Shown here: positions 43,601 through 54,904 of the stretch, piece after piece
Position numbering within the stretch: the first letter of the stretch is position 1
How the letters are laid out: every line of letters starts with the position of its first letter
Position numbers and translations under genes: made by a program
The notes under the pieces: generated by a model
What the model saw: the letters and a program-made list of their open reading frames with translations, nothing else
Database searches by the model: none
Told to the model about the DNA's origin: nothing
Assembly: GCA_018398585.1 (NCBI GenBank)
Contig: JAGTTD010000015.1
Location: 5,213,001-5,277,000 of the forward strand
Source of the DNA: Simmondsia chinensis
Lineage: Eukaryota; Streptophyta; Magnoliopsida; Caryophyllales; Simmondsiaceae
Length of the DNA stretch: 64,000 nucleotides
Direction: 5' to 3'

Positions 43601-46600
43601 GCTTCCACCAGAGGTTGCAATTTGTGACAATCGGTTGGCCCCTCGAGCGCTTGACACAAAGAGAGTCGACTTTTATCAGCCTACTGCTCAAATGAGTTTG
43701 GGGAGGTTTCCTTTTCCTCACCCTGGGTCTGAGCCAGTATCTGTTCAATCAAGTGGAGGAAATGTTCCCATAGATTTGTATCCTCAAAGCAAGGATTTAA
43801 AAGAAGTGGATCAATCGAAAACCGTCACAGATGACTCTACAGGTAAATCTGCTTTTGTGTTTTTGCCCTTAAATTCTCAGTTTGCGGTTTCTGAAAGGAA
43901 GCTAGCCAATGAGGACCTAAGTTCATGGAAAAAAAATAAGGGTGATGTTATTACTAAGGCAAAAAAATGTTATTATCAAAGGAATGATGGCTTGTAATGG
44001 ATAATGACCACAAATTTTCATAAAGTTGCTTGACAATAACATTACCCAAAACTAAAACAAATGCCATATCTAGGTTCATTTCTGCTACTGTGTGTCTTTA
44101 AAGCCATGTGTGCTGCACTAATATAGCTAACAAGCATTTGCATAAGAAAGGTGCTGCTTCGCGAATAGTAAATTCAGTAAACGACCCACTTCAGAAATTT
44201 ATGTAACAAATGCCAAACTTCTTTTTAAGAAGGAAAGAAATGAAAGAGTAGGTAGATTGAATCGCCTGCATGTATATTAGCCTTTGCCTTTGGTTCCAGA
44301 TATGATCATCACAGGATCAGGCACATTGTCTATGTTTGATCCTCATATTCTAGTTTCACATTCAACTTGGAAAGTCATCAATTTCAAAGATCCTCATGAT
44401 TCTAAATCATATCAGCAACAAACTAATACGCTATCGGGTGCACTGGTTTTAAGATGATACATCAGGGAAGATGTTCTGTTGTATGTTTGATGCTCGTCGT
44501 TAAAACTCACTTCCATGGAATCCTTTTCCGATAGTAAATTACAATTTTATTGGATTAGCACTCTCTTTTTTTCAATGTTTCCTTTTGATTGTGAGCTTGC
44601 AACTTGCAAATTCTATGGAGTGCTTCGTCTATGTTACTTGGACTCTTCGCCCAGGTCCGATCCTGAGACACTTGTATATGATATGAAACTTTAGACCCTC
44701 CAAATTAGACCAAAAACAGATAAAAATCCCTAAGAAAAGTGGGATCCGACCTTTGATACTAACAAGTACCAATCCTTCTTCCAATTCTCTGCCTCATGGA
44801 TTCTCATGTTGAATCAAACTGTTTGCAATGCAGGCAACCCCAGTATAAGGGCTGTTTCAATGAGAGACATGGGAACAGAAATGACCCCAGTCACAAGTCA
44901 GGAGCCTTCAAGGACTGCTACACCCGTAGACGCAACAACCCCACTTCGCAGCCCAACATCCTCTATCCCATCAACCCCACGGAGGGGAGCTCCGGCTAGC
45001 ACTCCCGAGGAGCTTACAACCCATAATGTCTTACAGAATCCATCTCGAAAAGGCGACAGACAATTGTCAGAGCAAGAATTGAAGCTCAAAACAAGGAGAG
45101 AAATCGTGGCCCTCGGTGTCCAGCTTGGGAAAATGAATATAGCTGCATGGGCAAGTAAAGATGAGAAAGACATGAGTCCTCGTTTTGAAACTACCAACCC
45201 TGAAGAGCTCGAGCGCATTGAATTTGAAAAGCGTGCTGCTGCATGGGAGGAGGCCGAAAAATCTAAGCATACTGCGAGGTCTCTTCTTTTTCTTTACTAC
45301 CTGCAAAGTTTTTTTTTTTTTTTTTCCCCTCGCATTTTTAGTACGAGTTATCAGTTCGATTGAAATCTAGTGTTGGATTTCTGTTAGGATTAAATTGTTA
45401 GGGCCTTTTTGGTATCGTTTTCTGTTAGCAGTTTTTGGTTTTTAAGAAACTAAACTAGGTTTCATATACAATTTTCATTATATTTCTAGTTTCTAGAAAA
45501 TACAAACAAAAAGCGATGCCAATCAGGCCCTTAAAGATATTCAATCTCTTTTGCTTATGAGAAAACGTTCATGTAATTTCTAGATATAAGCGCGAAGAGA
45601 TAAAAATCCAAGCATGGGAAGGGCAACAAAGAGCAAAATTAGAAGCTGAGATGAGAAGAGTTGAGGTAATTCTAACAAATGTTCTTTCCCTGTACTTGTG
45701 CGGTTGAGCATAACATTAATAAATCTGGAAACTTCGCATATGAAATTGAATCACGGTAGAAACATGATATTGCGATCGCTACCTCCCTAACAGTCGCAGC
45801 AATCTTGTTTGATCTTTTCGGGGAAATAAGTTGTTAAGGTAGTCCCCAAAGCTCTGAAAAAGTTCTGCTGCTGTCTTTGGTAGTTTTTAACATGTAAATA
45901 TACTTATGTTACATATATTTGTTATGAGCTGAATAGACGCACTATAGCATAATAGTTAATTGCATAAAAGCAAGCTCAAAATCCATTATATGACAACCGT
46001 CAACAACAACAACAACAAACCAAGTGCCTTAAGGTCTCTTATCTAAGCAGGTCTTTTTTTTTTTTTTTTTTTTTTGAAAGAAAGGGGAGGGGGGGATATG
46101 TATGCACTCTTACCCTTTTAGGGTGTTAACCTAAAGGGAGGCTGTGTCCGGAGGCCCCAAACTTGAGAAGCATACAAGCATAAAAGTATAAATACATACA
46201 AGCATCTAAACTTAAGAGCATAAGAGAATAAAAACAACGGCACAAAGCAAGTATATAAAAAGCAAAACGCATTAAAACAGCACACCTCCATATCAAGTAA
46301 ATCAAACAATTATGTGACAACCATCATAAATGCAAGAGTCTTTATTTGATTTTCAATCTGGGTACATAGAATCAAAAGTTGAACAATTTGGCCTGCATTC
46401 AATGTTGTTCATTGGGTATTGTACTCATTAGTCCCTTATGTGGCTGATTATAGTTTGAGTCATCTTAAGAGTACAAAACCATTTCTAAGCCTTCACCTAT
46501 CATCTTAAGCTTTTTGGACAATTGGTTCCTTGACATGGTATTAGAGCCTTGTTAACCAAAGATGTCACGAGTTCGAATCCCCACAACGACCACTTTCAAT

Positions 46601-47559
46601 ATCAACATAATATTAGCAAAAGTTATGAGGTGGGTCTATGTATTATCCATGCTTCAAATCCAATGAACATTGGCGTGACAGGCATATGTTAAAGTGTAAA
46701 ATTATTCATAGGCCTTGACCCATCAGCTTTAGCTTTTGGGATTGTTGGTTCCTTGACAAGTTAAGATGTTCATAGAATCTTTTTATGTGAATCATGGAAT
46801 CAAATAACGGTTATTGCATGCATAAGTTCCATCATTTGAAGAATTCTTTGGCTAGCCATAACTAGATTCGAGGGATACTTCTGTAATGGCATCCATAAAG
46901 AAAATGTAATGTATTTTATTTATTATATTGAAGTTATTAGTTTATCTAGCATTTACAGCCCAAAACTATCAAAGGGGTGATGAGTATTGAAAGTATTAAT
47001 TGTACGGTTACTCATTCAAATCTTTTGAAACATCACGCTTTGAGAAAAAGAACATATATTTCTAACAAACCCGAGCTATTGGCATGGCGTGTATTTGCTC
47101 TTTGAAGAACTAAAAATCAGGTTTTGAAAATGATTGTTGCTTGTTTTGGTTTTATGTTTTCAATTTCAACTCAAATTTTTTTCAAGAACTGCAAACAAAA
47201 ATATCAAAAAACTAGAAAATTATTTTCAAAACCTTATTTTTAGCTTCTAAAAAACTAAAAACTATAAATAGAAAACAATACCAAACAAGCCCTAAAAGAA
47301 TGTGACTAAGCCTGTAGATTAACCTTATCGTGCTTGTGAACTACGTAATCAGGCAAAAGTAGAAAAGATGAGAACCCATGCTCAAGCAAAGATGATGAAG
47401 AAGATCACCACGAACAAGAAGAAATCTGAAGAAAAACGCACAGCAGCCGAACTTCAGAAAAGTCGACAAGCTGAGAAAACTGCAGCTGGAGTAGAATACA
47501 TACGCCAAACGGGTCGGATCCCATCGTCTGATTATGCTTGTTGTGGTTTGTTTTCATAG
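40665..47559 (+). CDS. Remorin family protein (six exons)
   Basis: Remorins are plant plasma-membrane nanodomain proteins that scaffold signalling and responses to microbes. Exons: 40665-40694, 42169-42343, 43195-43842, 44834-45278, 45584-45665, 47353-47559; all introns are GT-AG and the phases join to give 528 aa. The N-terminus begins MEYERIDKPQ/TGIISPSKLRMKLMG and is long, Ser-rich and probably disordered. A conserved TPLRSPTSSIPSTPRRGAP stretch is in exon 4. The remorin C-terminal domain (about residues 405-510) is a coiled coil: AWEEAEKSKHTARYKREEIK, WEGQQRAKLEAEMRRVEAKV, RTAAELQKSRQAEKTAAG. The end, RIPSSDYACCGLFS, has a Cys-Cys pair suited to S-acylation membrane anchoring. Start: the ATG directly precedes the conserved MxYERI motif and follows a leader with GA repeats. 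No disablement was seen. Confidence 0.93.
41934..42010 (+). repeat. tRNA-like/SINE-like sequence in remorin intron 1
   Basis: It has a near A box (TTTAGCTCAGTTGATAAAGC) and near B box (CAGGTTCAAATCCCTG), 36 bp apart, like a tRNA or tRNA-derived SINE head. The T-arm loop would be one base too long and the acceptor stem does not pair, so it is not a working tRNA gene. Just downstream, the reverse complement of 42015-42040 again reads GTTAGCTCAGTTCGAATCCC. Confidence 0.45.
42767..43048 (-). mobile_element. TRIM retroelement in remorin intron 2 (minus strand)
   Basis: Two 72-bp direct repeats (42767-42838 and 42977-43048). On the minus strand each begins TGTTAAGAGTATAAATCAT and ends GGTTCCTTGACA or a variant. 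The 138-bp interior on the minus strand begins with a degraded primer site (CAATATGAGAGCC versus TGGTATCAGAGCC) and ends in a purine stretch GCGTGAGGGGCA. Flanks are CATAG and TATAG (4 of 5). It has no coding capacity, as expected for terminal-repeat retrotransposons in miniature. Confidence 0.85.
43049..43194 (+). other. Intron 2 splice acceptor region
   Basis: Remainder of intron 2. The acceptor GCTTCTGCAG ends at 43194, defining exon 3. Confidence 0.6.
45401..45530. mobile_element. Tourist-like (PIF/Harbinger) MITE in remorin intron 4
   Basis: 130 bp with terminal inverted repeats GGGCCTTTTTGGTATCG, and GGGCCTGATTGGCATCGCTT from the right end in reverse complement. It is flanked by TTA on both sides (45398-45400 and 45531-45533), the duplication typical for Tourist-like elements. 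No ORF. Confidence 0.85.
46003..46308 (-). mobile_element. 5'-truncated RTE LINE 3' end in remorin intron 5
   Basis: Minus-strand tail: CCCTTTAGGTTAACACCC, TAAGAGTGCATACATATCC, a poly(A)-like expansion, AGGCACTTGG and (TTG)n. Upstream it continues into sequence that follows the 3' UTR of the RTE LINE at 54905 (for example TTTATACTTTTATGCTTG beside TTCTATACTTCCATGATG). ATTATRTGACAACCRTCA flanks both sides (45985-46002 and 46309-46326; 16 of 18 matching). This is a 306-bp truncated LINE copy. Confidence 0.85.
46463..46758 (+). mobile_element. TRIM retroelement in remorin intron 5 (plus strand)
   Basis: The LTRs are 46463-46535 and 46687-46758 (72-73 bp), both ending in GGTTCCTTGACA. The primer site TGGTATTAGAGCC follows the 5' LTR directly (46536-46548), one mismatch from the initiator-Met tRNA complement. 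The 150-bp interior ends GGCGTGACAGGCATA before the 3' LTR (TGTTAAAGTGTA). Flanks AGTCA and AGTTA agree at 4 of 5 bases. Same family as the intron 2 copy, opposite orientation. Confidence 0.87.
47190..47291. repeat. Tourist-like MITE fragment in remorin intron 5
   Basis: The right end, reverse-complemented, reads AGGGCTTGTTTGGTATTG, then TTTTTAGTTTTTTAGAAGC, as in the intron 4 MITE. The left end is not recognisable. Confidence 0.4.
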
Positions 47560-47929
47560 AGGGACATTTGATTGCCAAAGTGTAGGAAGAAAATTTATTG
47601 TGGCCAAAATGATCTGCCTGTAATTTACATATCTTCTGATTAATACAAAGAACAATGTTCTGTGTGATGTTCTTTTCTGCATTAAAGTTGTAGTACTAGG
47701 AGTGTTTTCTCCCCTATTCATTTGGCTAGAGGAAAAGAGAGCAAAAGCAATCTTTGTGGTAGCTGTAAGCAAAACGGTAGTAGCCTATGCTGTGAAAATG
47801 GGGTTATGGGAGAGCAATACAATTGTTGTGCTCAAGCGCTTTGGATTTTGTATGTACCAGTAGTGACTTCATTGTTTTGGTCAAAAATTACCTATTTACA
47901 GCTCAGAATGGAGCCTTGTTGAGCTGAAG
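47560..47929 (+). other. Remorin 3' UTR and downstream region
   Basis: Follows the TAG at 47557-47559. AT-rich with weak polyadenylation-like AATACAA near 47642. No further ORF of known family. The transcript end was not determined. Confidence 0.4.
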
Positions 47930-48120
47930 GTATTGGTGTAGTGATTTGTCTTCCAACACGCCAAGTTAGAAGTCTCGGGTGTAAAGCTTATCAACCCCCT
48001 GCCAAGTGTGGGTTTCCCTTTTTATGGATGATGTTGGTGCAGTGATTTGTCTCCCAATGCACCAAACTAGAGGTTTTGGATGCAAAGCTTCCAACAAAAG
48101 TGTTAGGGGTCCCTCCAGGT
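47930..48120. repeat. Tandem duplication (about 100-bp unit)
   Basis: GTATTGGTGTAGTGATTTGT at about 47930 and ATGTTGGTGCAGTGATTTGT at about 48030 start two diverged units. Both continue through CTYCCAAYRCRCCAARYTAG and GTGTAAAGCTT/ATGCAAAGCTT. Non-coding. Confidence 0.65.
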
Positions 48121-48748
48121 GATATTTAGCATATGTCGCGGTCTCTAAGTTTGCTCTGGGATCTATTAAAGTTTTTGAACTTTGGTCAACATATTAGTAC
48201 AGTACCACGTTCTAAGCCAGAAATGGTTAGGCCTGTACTGCAGTGTTTGTCCAGGAATAGAGAAACTCAAGTGTGAAGCTATTGATTTATTAATTACAAC
48301 AATATATTATTTCGCTATATATAGATATTTTTTGTCATAATTTAGTGACATTTTCTCATAATCCATTGGATGAAAATATTGACATACCTCCTATATTGTT
48401 GCAATAATATACCACGTCAACATTTTATGATAAAAATGGTCGTGTTTCGTCAAAAAATTCACCAAGTTCTAGTGTAGGAAAACTAGGTGATAAAATCTAA
48501 AAACCTTACGTTATCTTAGTGAATATATTAAAATGTCAGGGAATTAGAGTCTGGAATTGGGTTGACACTCGAATTGGGGCCCAAAATTCCAATTCCGTCG
48601 TTTAGCTCACATGTTATAATTGGAATTATAATTCCACTTTCCAATTCCAAGGAATTGAGTTTTAACTAAAAATCGTACATTTCGATTCCTTGGGATAGGG
48701 GTAAAGAACTGCAATTCTATATTAACTTCACTTATCTAAATTCAAAAC
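48121..48748. other. Intergenic; AATTCC-rich block at 48540-48715
   Basis: No gene. 48540-48715 has at least seven GGAATT/AATTCC motifs, including TTGGAATTATAATTCC, giving it foldback potential. It could be a MITE relic but no borders were found. Confidence 0.4.
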
Positions 48749-49014
48749 TGTTAGGAAAATGTCTCAAAATTCCTTGGAAGTTTAAGTAGGGATGTCGTGA
48801 GGAGGATGATCGATCGGGTGAAGCTCGATCGATCGGGAATGTTACATAAGTCAAGAACGCCTGCAGTGAGCTGGCCAATCGATCGGTGAAATACCGATCG
48901 ATCAAAACCCCCGGATTGATCGGGAACCGCGTTTTCCTTGCGTGTATAAATAGTGACGTAGGGTTCGTCACTTGATATTCAATATTCTTGTGAGGTATTT
49001 TCCCAGCGGCACGC

Positions 49015-49047
<33 letters not shown>

Positions 49048-49248
49048 TGAGTGATTGTAAATCTTCTTTTCGATTCAATAATAAAAGCTCCAATCTTCGC
49101 CCATGGCTTTCTCCCCTTTCGATTGTAAAGGGGTTTCCACATAAATCTTTGTGTCGCTTGTTTCTTTTCTCTTTTAGTCCATTTACTTCCCGTATTGTTG
49201 TGGTATTTGATTCGGATTACATACCGGGAGTTATAGTTTTTCCGCACA
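48749..49248 (+). repeat. 5' LTR of copia element
   Basis: 500 bp. U3 carries six GATCGATCGG-like palindromic motifs between 48808 and 48925. A TATA-like GTATAAATAGTGAC lies near 48942-48955, followed by a GA microsatellite leader (49020-49048). Confidence 0.93.
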
Positions 49249-49284
49249 AATTAGTATCAGAGCCTGGTTATTCGAATTGGTACA

Positions 49285-50160
49285 ATGGCATCAGGTATTA
49301 AGACCGAGGTAGAGAAGTTCAGAGGTCAAGGAAGCTTTAGCTTATGGCAAGTCCGTGTGAAAGGACTCTTGACTCAGAACGGCTTGAAGAAAGCACTGGA
49401 GGGAAAAGAGAAGAAACCCGAGACTATGACCGAGGCATGGTGGGAAGAGTTGGATGATAAGGCTCTCACGGCGATACAGATGTGTTTAGTAGATGATATT
49501 TTGACAGAGGTCTTGGAGATGAAAACCGCAAACGAGTTATGGGAGAAATTACTATACATGTTTTGCCACAAGTCAGTCTCCAACAAACTCGCAGTGAAGC
49601 GTCAGTTATTCACTTTCCGTATGACAGAAGGTACATTTTTTAAAAACCATCTTAGCGAGTTTACTTCTATCATACAAGAATTAAAGGAATTGGATGATGT
49701 CCCTAAGGACGAGGACCAAGCTATGTTATTACTGTGTTCGCTCTCTAATTCGTATAAGGGCTTTGTAGAAAGCATGATATATAGGGGTAGGCCGACAATT
49801 ACTGCTGATGAGGTGAAAAGAAACCTTGTCAATAAAGAACGGGTAGATAGGGAGTTATTTGACCCGAGTTATAGGGAGTTATTTGACTCGGTGAATAACT
49901 CGGGTAGTGGTTTGCATGTGAGAGGTAGATCAGAACACAGGGGATCCGACGGTGGGAAAAAGTCTAGGTCTAAATCTAGACATAAGAACCTGTCGTGGCA
50001 TTAATGTCACAACAAAGGGCACATAAAGAAGAACTATTACAAATATAAAAACAAATTGAAAGAAGGTAACAGGGGTGACCAGGGCAAAGATAAGTCCGCT
50101 GAGACTAGTGTTGTAGAGGATGATAGTGATGGGGAGTTTCTTTTAGTTGATGATTCTTAG
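49285..50160 (+). pseudogene. Copia gag with broken zinc knuckle
   Basis: ATG 49285, MASGIKTEVEKFRGQGSFSL, then ALTAIQMCLVDDILTEVLE, LYMFCHKSVSNKLAVKRQL, FTFRMTEGTFFKN and ELDDVPKDEDQAMLLLCSL: a typical copia gag of about 240 aa. The frame meets TAA at 50002-50004, inside the CCHC knuckle (H-stop-CHNKGHIKKNYYK). The last Cys has become Tyr. An acidic linker (VVEDDSDGEFLLVDDS) ends in TAG at 50158-50160, just before protease. The upstream 239 codons are open, so a truncated gag could still be made if transcribed. Confidence 0.9.
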
Positions 50161-53100
50161 TCCAGGTCCAAGGATAAGTGGGTCATGGATTTGGGTTGCT
50201 CATATCACGTTAGTCCAAATAAAGACTGGTTTTCCATGTATAAGCATATACAGGGTGGAGTTGTCTTGATGGGTAACGATGCTGCTTGTAAGGTAGTGGG
50301 GATTGGGACAATTCGTGTGAGGATGTTTGATAGGACTATTAGAACTTTGAGTGATGTACGTCACGTCCCGGAGTTGAAGAAAAACTTGATTTCTCTAGGT
50401 ACCCTTGAGTCTAATGGGTATAAGTACACTGCTGAAGGTGGAGTCATGCGGGTCAGTAAGGGTGCTTTAGTTGCAATGAAAGGGAAAAGGGTAGGTGCTT
50501 TGTATGAACTTGCAGGTACTACCGTGACAGGTTCAACTATTGTTTTCACATCTACTATGACAAATGTAGAGATCACGAGACTGTGGCACATGAGATTGGG
50601 TCACATTGGTGATAAGGCGTTGTCTGAGTTGAGTAAAAGGGGACCGCTTTGTGGTCAGTCAATAGGACTGATGGATTTCTGCGAGCACTGTGTGTATGGG
50701 ATGCAAAAAAGAGTCAGCTTCAAGCCAGCAGTGCATCAGACAAAGGGAACGTTGGATTATATACATTCTGATATGTGGGTACCTTCCAGAGTGGCTTCTA
50801 AAGGTGGGTCCAGGTATCTTCTAACGTTTACTGATGATTATTCACGTAAAGTTTGGGTCTATTTTCTGAAGCAGAAAAATGAAGTGTATGATGTCTTCAA
50901 GAAATGGAAGATTCTGCTTCAAAAACATACAGGGAAGCCAATAAAGAGGTTGAGGACTGATAATGATCTTAAGTTTGTTGAAGGTGACTTCACTCGTTTT
51001 TGTGAAGATCAGGGTATAGTCAGACACAGGACATGTACTAGTCGACCTCAGCAAAATGGAGTGGCTGAAAGATTGAACAAGACGTTACTTGAGAAGGATC
51101 GATGTATGCTTTCAAATGCAGGCTTGAAAAGAGAATGGTAGGCAGAAGTAGTTAGCATGGCTTGCTACCTTGTGACCAAGACACCGCATTCTTCATTGCC
51201 GATGAAGACACCTGAAGAGGTACGGTCTGGTTCTACTTCTGATTATTTTTAGATTAAAGTATTTGGTTGTCCTGTATATGCTTATGTTAATGATGGAAAG
51301 CTGGAGTTATTCATCAGGTGTGAAGAGATATAGGTTGTGGGATCCCAGTGCTCAGAAATTTCTAACTAGTAGAGACGTTACCTTTGATGAGTCTGCTCTA
51401 CTACATCTGCCACACACACCCTCCATTGATAGTGATTCAGTTTAGGTTGAGACACCTGATGTTACACAGATACAGTCAGATCAACAGGTCGTTCAACTAA
51501 AGAGTATTCCAGCACCTCAAGTACGGGTTTCTGACGTTGTTATTGATAATACCGAAACAGGTCAGTAGGTGGAGAATAATACTATAGCTGGTGGTAGACC
51601 GAGGCGAAAAATCAGGCCTCTAGAGAGATATGGGTATGAGGAGCTGATTGCTTATGCCCTTACTACTGTTGAGTCTTTGGATGACAGTGAGCCGACTTCG
51701 TATTCAGAGGCTATATCGAGATCAGATGCTGAGAAGTGGCTCGTTGCTATGAATGAAGAGATGCAGTCTCTTCATAAGAAACCAGACATGGGAACTGGTG
51801 AAACCTCAAACAAGGAAAAGACTTATTGGTTGTAAATGGGTCTTCAAAAGAAAGTAGGTCATTCCTGGAGTTGAAGATACAAGATACAAGCCACGTTTGG
51901 TAGCTAAAGGCTACAGTCAGGTACAGGGTGTTGATTTTCATGATATATTTTCACCTGTAGTTAGACATACTTCGATTCGCACGCTTTTATCTTTAGTTGC
52001 CATGCATGACTTAGAGCTTGAGCAGTTAGATGTAAAGACTGCATTTTTGCATAGTGAACTAGAAGAGAGTATCTGTATGCATCAGCCCGAGGGCTTCATT
52101 GTCAAAGGAAAGGAAGACCATGTATATTTGCTTAAGAAGTCTTTGTATGGTTTGAAGCAGTCTCCTAGGCAGTAGTATAGGAGATTTGATCAGTTCATGA
52201 CAGGTCATGGGTACATCAGGAGTAAATACGACAGTTGTGTGTACTTCAGAATGACTAATACAGGCTCCTTTGTTTATTTGCTTTTATACATTGATGATAT
52301 GTTGATTGCAGCACGAGACATGAAGGATGTTGATGACTTGAAATCTATGTTAAAGAGTGAGTTTGAGATGAAAGATCTTGGAGCAGCTAAGAAGATTTTA
52401 GGCATGGAGATTCGTAGAGACAGAAAAGTCGAAAAATTATACTTGTCTCAGGAGAAGTATATTGAGAAGATATTAGACAGGTTTCATATGAAGGGTGCTA
52501 ATCCAGTTAGCTCGCCCTTAGCAACTCACTTCAGGCTTTCAGCATTAGATTCGCCTCAGACTGAGGAGGATGTTAGGTACATGTCTCAGATTCCTTATTC
52601 TAGTGCAATGGGTAATATTATGCATGCAATGGTTTGTACACGTCCAGATATTGCTTTTCCAGTGAGCAGAGTCAGTAGGTACATGGTGAATCTAGGTAAA
52701 GAGCATTGGCATGCGGTGAAGTGGATTCTCAGGTATCTTCGTGGAACTTCTGATATTTGTTTAGAATATGGGAAAAGTAAGTGTTGCTTGGTTGGGTATG
52801 TAGATTCTGATTATGGTGGAGACCTCGATAAGAGGAAGTCCACATCAGGGTATGTGTTTTGTTTAGGTGACACAGCTATCAGTTGGAGAGCGTGTTTACA
52901 GTCTATTACAGCACAGTCTATTACTGAGGCCGAGTATATGGCAGTCACAGAAGCGTTCAAAGAAGCCGTCTGGTTGAGAGGTTTGATTAGTGAGATCAGT
53001 GTTGAGCAGGGCACTATTAGAGTCTACTGTAATAGTTAGTCCTCCATTCACCTAGCGAAGGATCAAATGTCTCATCACGACAGAACGAAGCATATAGATA

Positions 53101-53252
53101 TGAAGCATTATTTCATTAGAGATCTGATTGATTATCAGAAGGTGGAATTGAAAAAGATTGGGACTGAGGATAATCCAGTTGACATGTTCACTGAAGTTCT
53201 ACGAGGGAGCAAATTTGAGCGTTGCTCAAATTTCGTGGGTCTTTGCGTTTGA
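50161..53252 (+). pseudogene. Copia pol (protease, integrase, RT, RNase H), broken
   Basis: Protease begins KWVMDLGCSYHVSP; the active-site DSG is DLG. Pre-integrase zinc finger: LWHMRLGHIGDKAL with a later CEHC. Integrase catalytic residues are visible as HSDMW, LRTDNDLKF and QQNGVAERLNKTL. Stops: TAG 51139, one near 51250, TAG 51443, one near 51566, then a frameshift near 51800. RT: GVDFHDIFSPVVRHTSIRTL, QLDVKTAFLHSELEESI, TAG at 52173, LYIDDMLIAARDMKDVDDLK (YIDD active site). RNase H: GYVDSDYGGDLDKRKSTSGY and ITEAEYMAVTEA, TAG 53037, then KHIDMKHYFIRD. Domain order is intact; enzymatically dead. Confidence 0.92.
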
Positions 53253-53339
53253 CGTGTGTTAGCCTCGGTTGAGGGGGCATTTGTGGAGAAGGTGGAGTTA
53301 TTTTATTGTTGATGTTAATTTTGAGCCAAGGTGGAGATT

Positions 53340-53803
53340 TGTTAGGAAAATCTCTCAAAATTCCTTGGAAGTTTAAGTAGGGATGCCGTGAGGAGGCCGA
53401 TCGATCGGGTGAAGCTCGATCTATCGGGACTATTACGTAAATCAAGGACGCCTGCAGTGAGCTCGCCGATCGATCGGGAACCGCGTTTTCCACGTGTGTA
53501 TAAATAGTGATGTAGGGTTCATCACTTGATATCCAATATTCTTGTGAGGTATTTTCCCAGCGGCGCCGCCAAAGAAAAAGAGAGAGAGAGAAAGAGAGAA
53601 AATGAGTTATTGTAATTCTTCTTTTTGATTCAATAATAAAGGCTCCAATCTTCGCCTTTGGTTTTCTCCCCTTTCGATTGTAAAAGGGTTTCCACGTAAA
53701 TTTTTGTGTCGCTTGTTTCTTTTCTCTTTTAGTCCATTTATTTCTCGTATTGTCGTAGTATTTGATTCGGATTGTATACCGGGAGTTATAGTTTTTCCAC
53801 ACA
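53340..53803 (+). repeat. 3' LTR of copia element
   Basis: 464 bp, similar to the 5' LTR except for a loss of about 36 bp within the GATCGATCGG block (53440-53480). Confidence 0.93.
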
Positions 53804-54904
53804 AAAAAGATTTCACTTAATTAACTCAAAACCAAGATGACTCAAGAACGAAAGACTTAGAGACTACTTAAATTTGACCCAAACTTCAAAATTGCCCAAC
53901 TCGAATAATTTGAACCTAAAATAACCCGAATCAACTTAACTCAAATTCTAAAGTGACCATTCCGATTAACCCAAAAAACCAACACGAGTAAAATAGATTA
54001 TGTCAACTTGCTAGGCATTTCAATTTTGGGCTTAACTTGATTACGTTACATTCAAGTGAGACAATTTCAGTTTCTGGATTTTTTTCACTACATAGTGTAG
54101 CTAGCTAATCTATTCAATCGTCATCAGATTTGAATAAGGATAGCCATTACTGACATGATTAGCACAATTCTACAGAGATTCAATCTTTTTGAAGACAACC
54201 ATCATTACATTTTAAATAATTGAATACTTTTTATCTTTTTGGACTCATTTTTGAAAAACTTGGATCAACGTCAAGATCAGATATAACTCTAAGCAATTGT
54301 TTAGGACTTCTAAATTTTATGGGGCCCTGAATTTTGAAGCTATAGTTTTAGAGTATTAATTGTTAGTATTAGTGAGTTTTATGCTTAAAATTTTTAATAG
54401 CCCTCAAATATCAATTGTTATTATCAATCATTAATAATTTGTTGTATTAATTACAATGTTGTCAAGAGAAACGTTATTATATATAACAAACCTCATTTGA
54501 AAGTTTTGCTTGAGGCTCCGAAAATGTCAAAACTGACCGCGCTGGCCAATACATTCAACTCCAGAAACGAACATTGCCATCATCATCACAAAGCATATTA
54601 TGTCTTAGAAAGTTGCCACTAAAACAAGTCATCAACGTATCATTATCAGCTGTTTAACTCTTAAAAAGAAATTCCCATACATTTGAAAAGTTACTTTTAC
54701 AAAAAAGAAACAATTTATCCACTATATTAGAAAATAATTGAAACTGATAGTCACCCCTAAACTTTTCCGATAATTTGAATACAGTTCAAAATGTACAAAA
54801 GATCCAAGGCAAGGCCTGAAAGGAAGTAAGAAGCAAAGGTGATGAGAAAAGCCCAACATCCACTCGACAAAAAACCACCCAGAACCAAGAAAAGTCGCCC
54901 ACTA
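53804..54904. other. Intergenic; AACCCGA-type repeats, no gene
   Basis: 53830-54000 has CAACTCGAATAATTTGAAC, AACCCGAATCAACTTAACTC and ATTAACCCAAAAAACC, similar to hAT MITE subterminal repeats, but no ends were recognised. The rest is featureless. Confidence 0.35.

Larger units (their letters stand above)
48749..53803 (+). mobile_element. Complete-length Ty1-copia retrotransposon, inactivated
   Basis: 5055 bp. The 5' LTR is 48749-49248 (500 bp) and the 3' LTR 53340-53803 (464 bp), TGTTAGG...CACA. The primer site TAGTATCAGAGCCTGG (49251-49266) corresponds to initiator Met tRNA. The polypurine tract AAGGTGGAGATT lies before 53340. Gag, protease, integrase, RT and RNase H occur in copia order. 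Flanks are AAAAC and AAAAA (4 of 5). The gag resembles the Tork/Tnt1-type lineage (tentative). At least eight stops or frameshifts prevent function. Confidence 0.94.

Noticed and set aside
46000..46165. Fourth 5S-headed SINE
   Set aside because: The 3' module matches, but the upstream part follows the RTE LINE 3' UTR and not 5S rRNA, so it is a truncated LINE copy.
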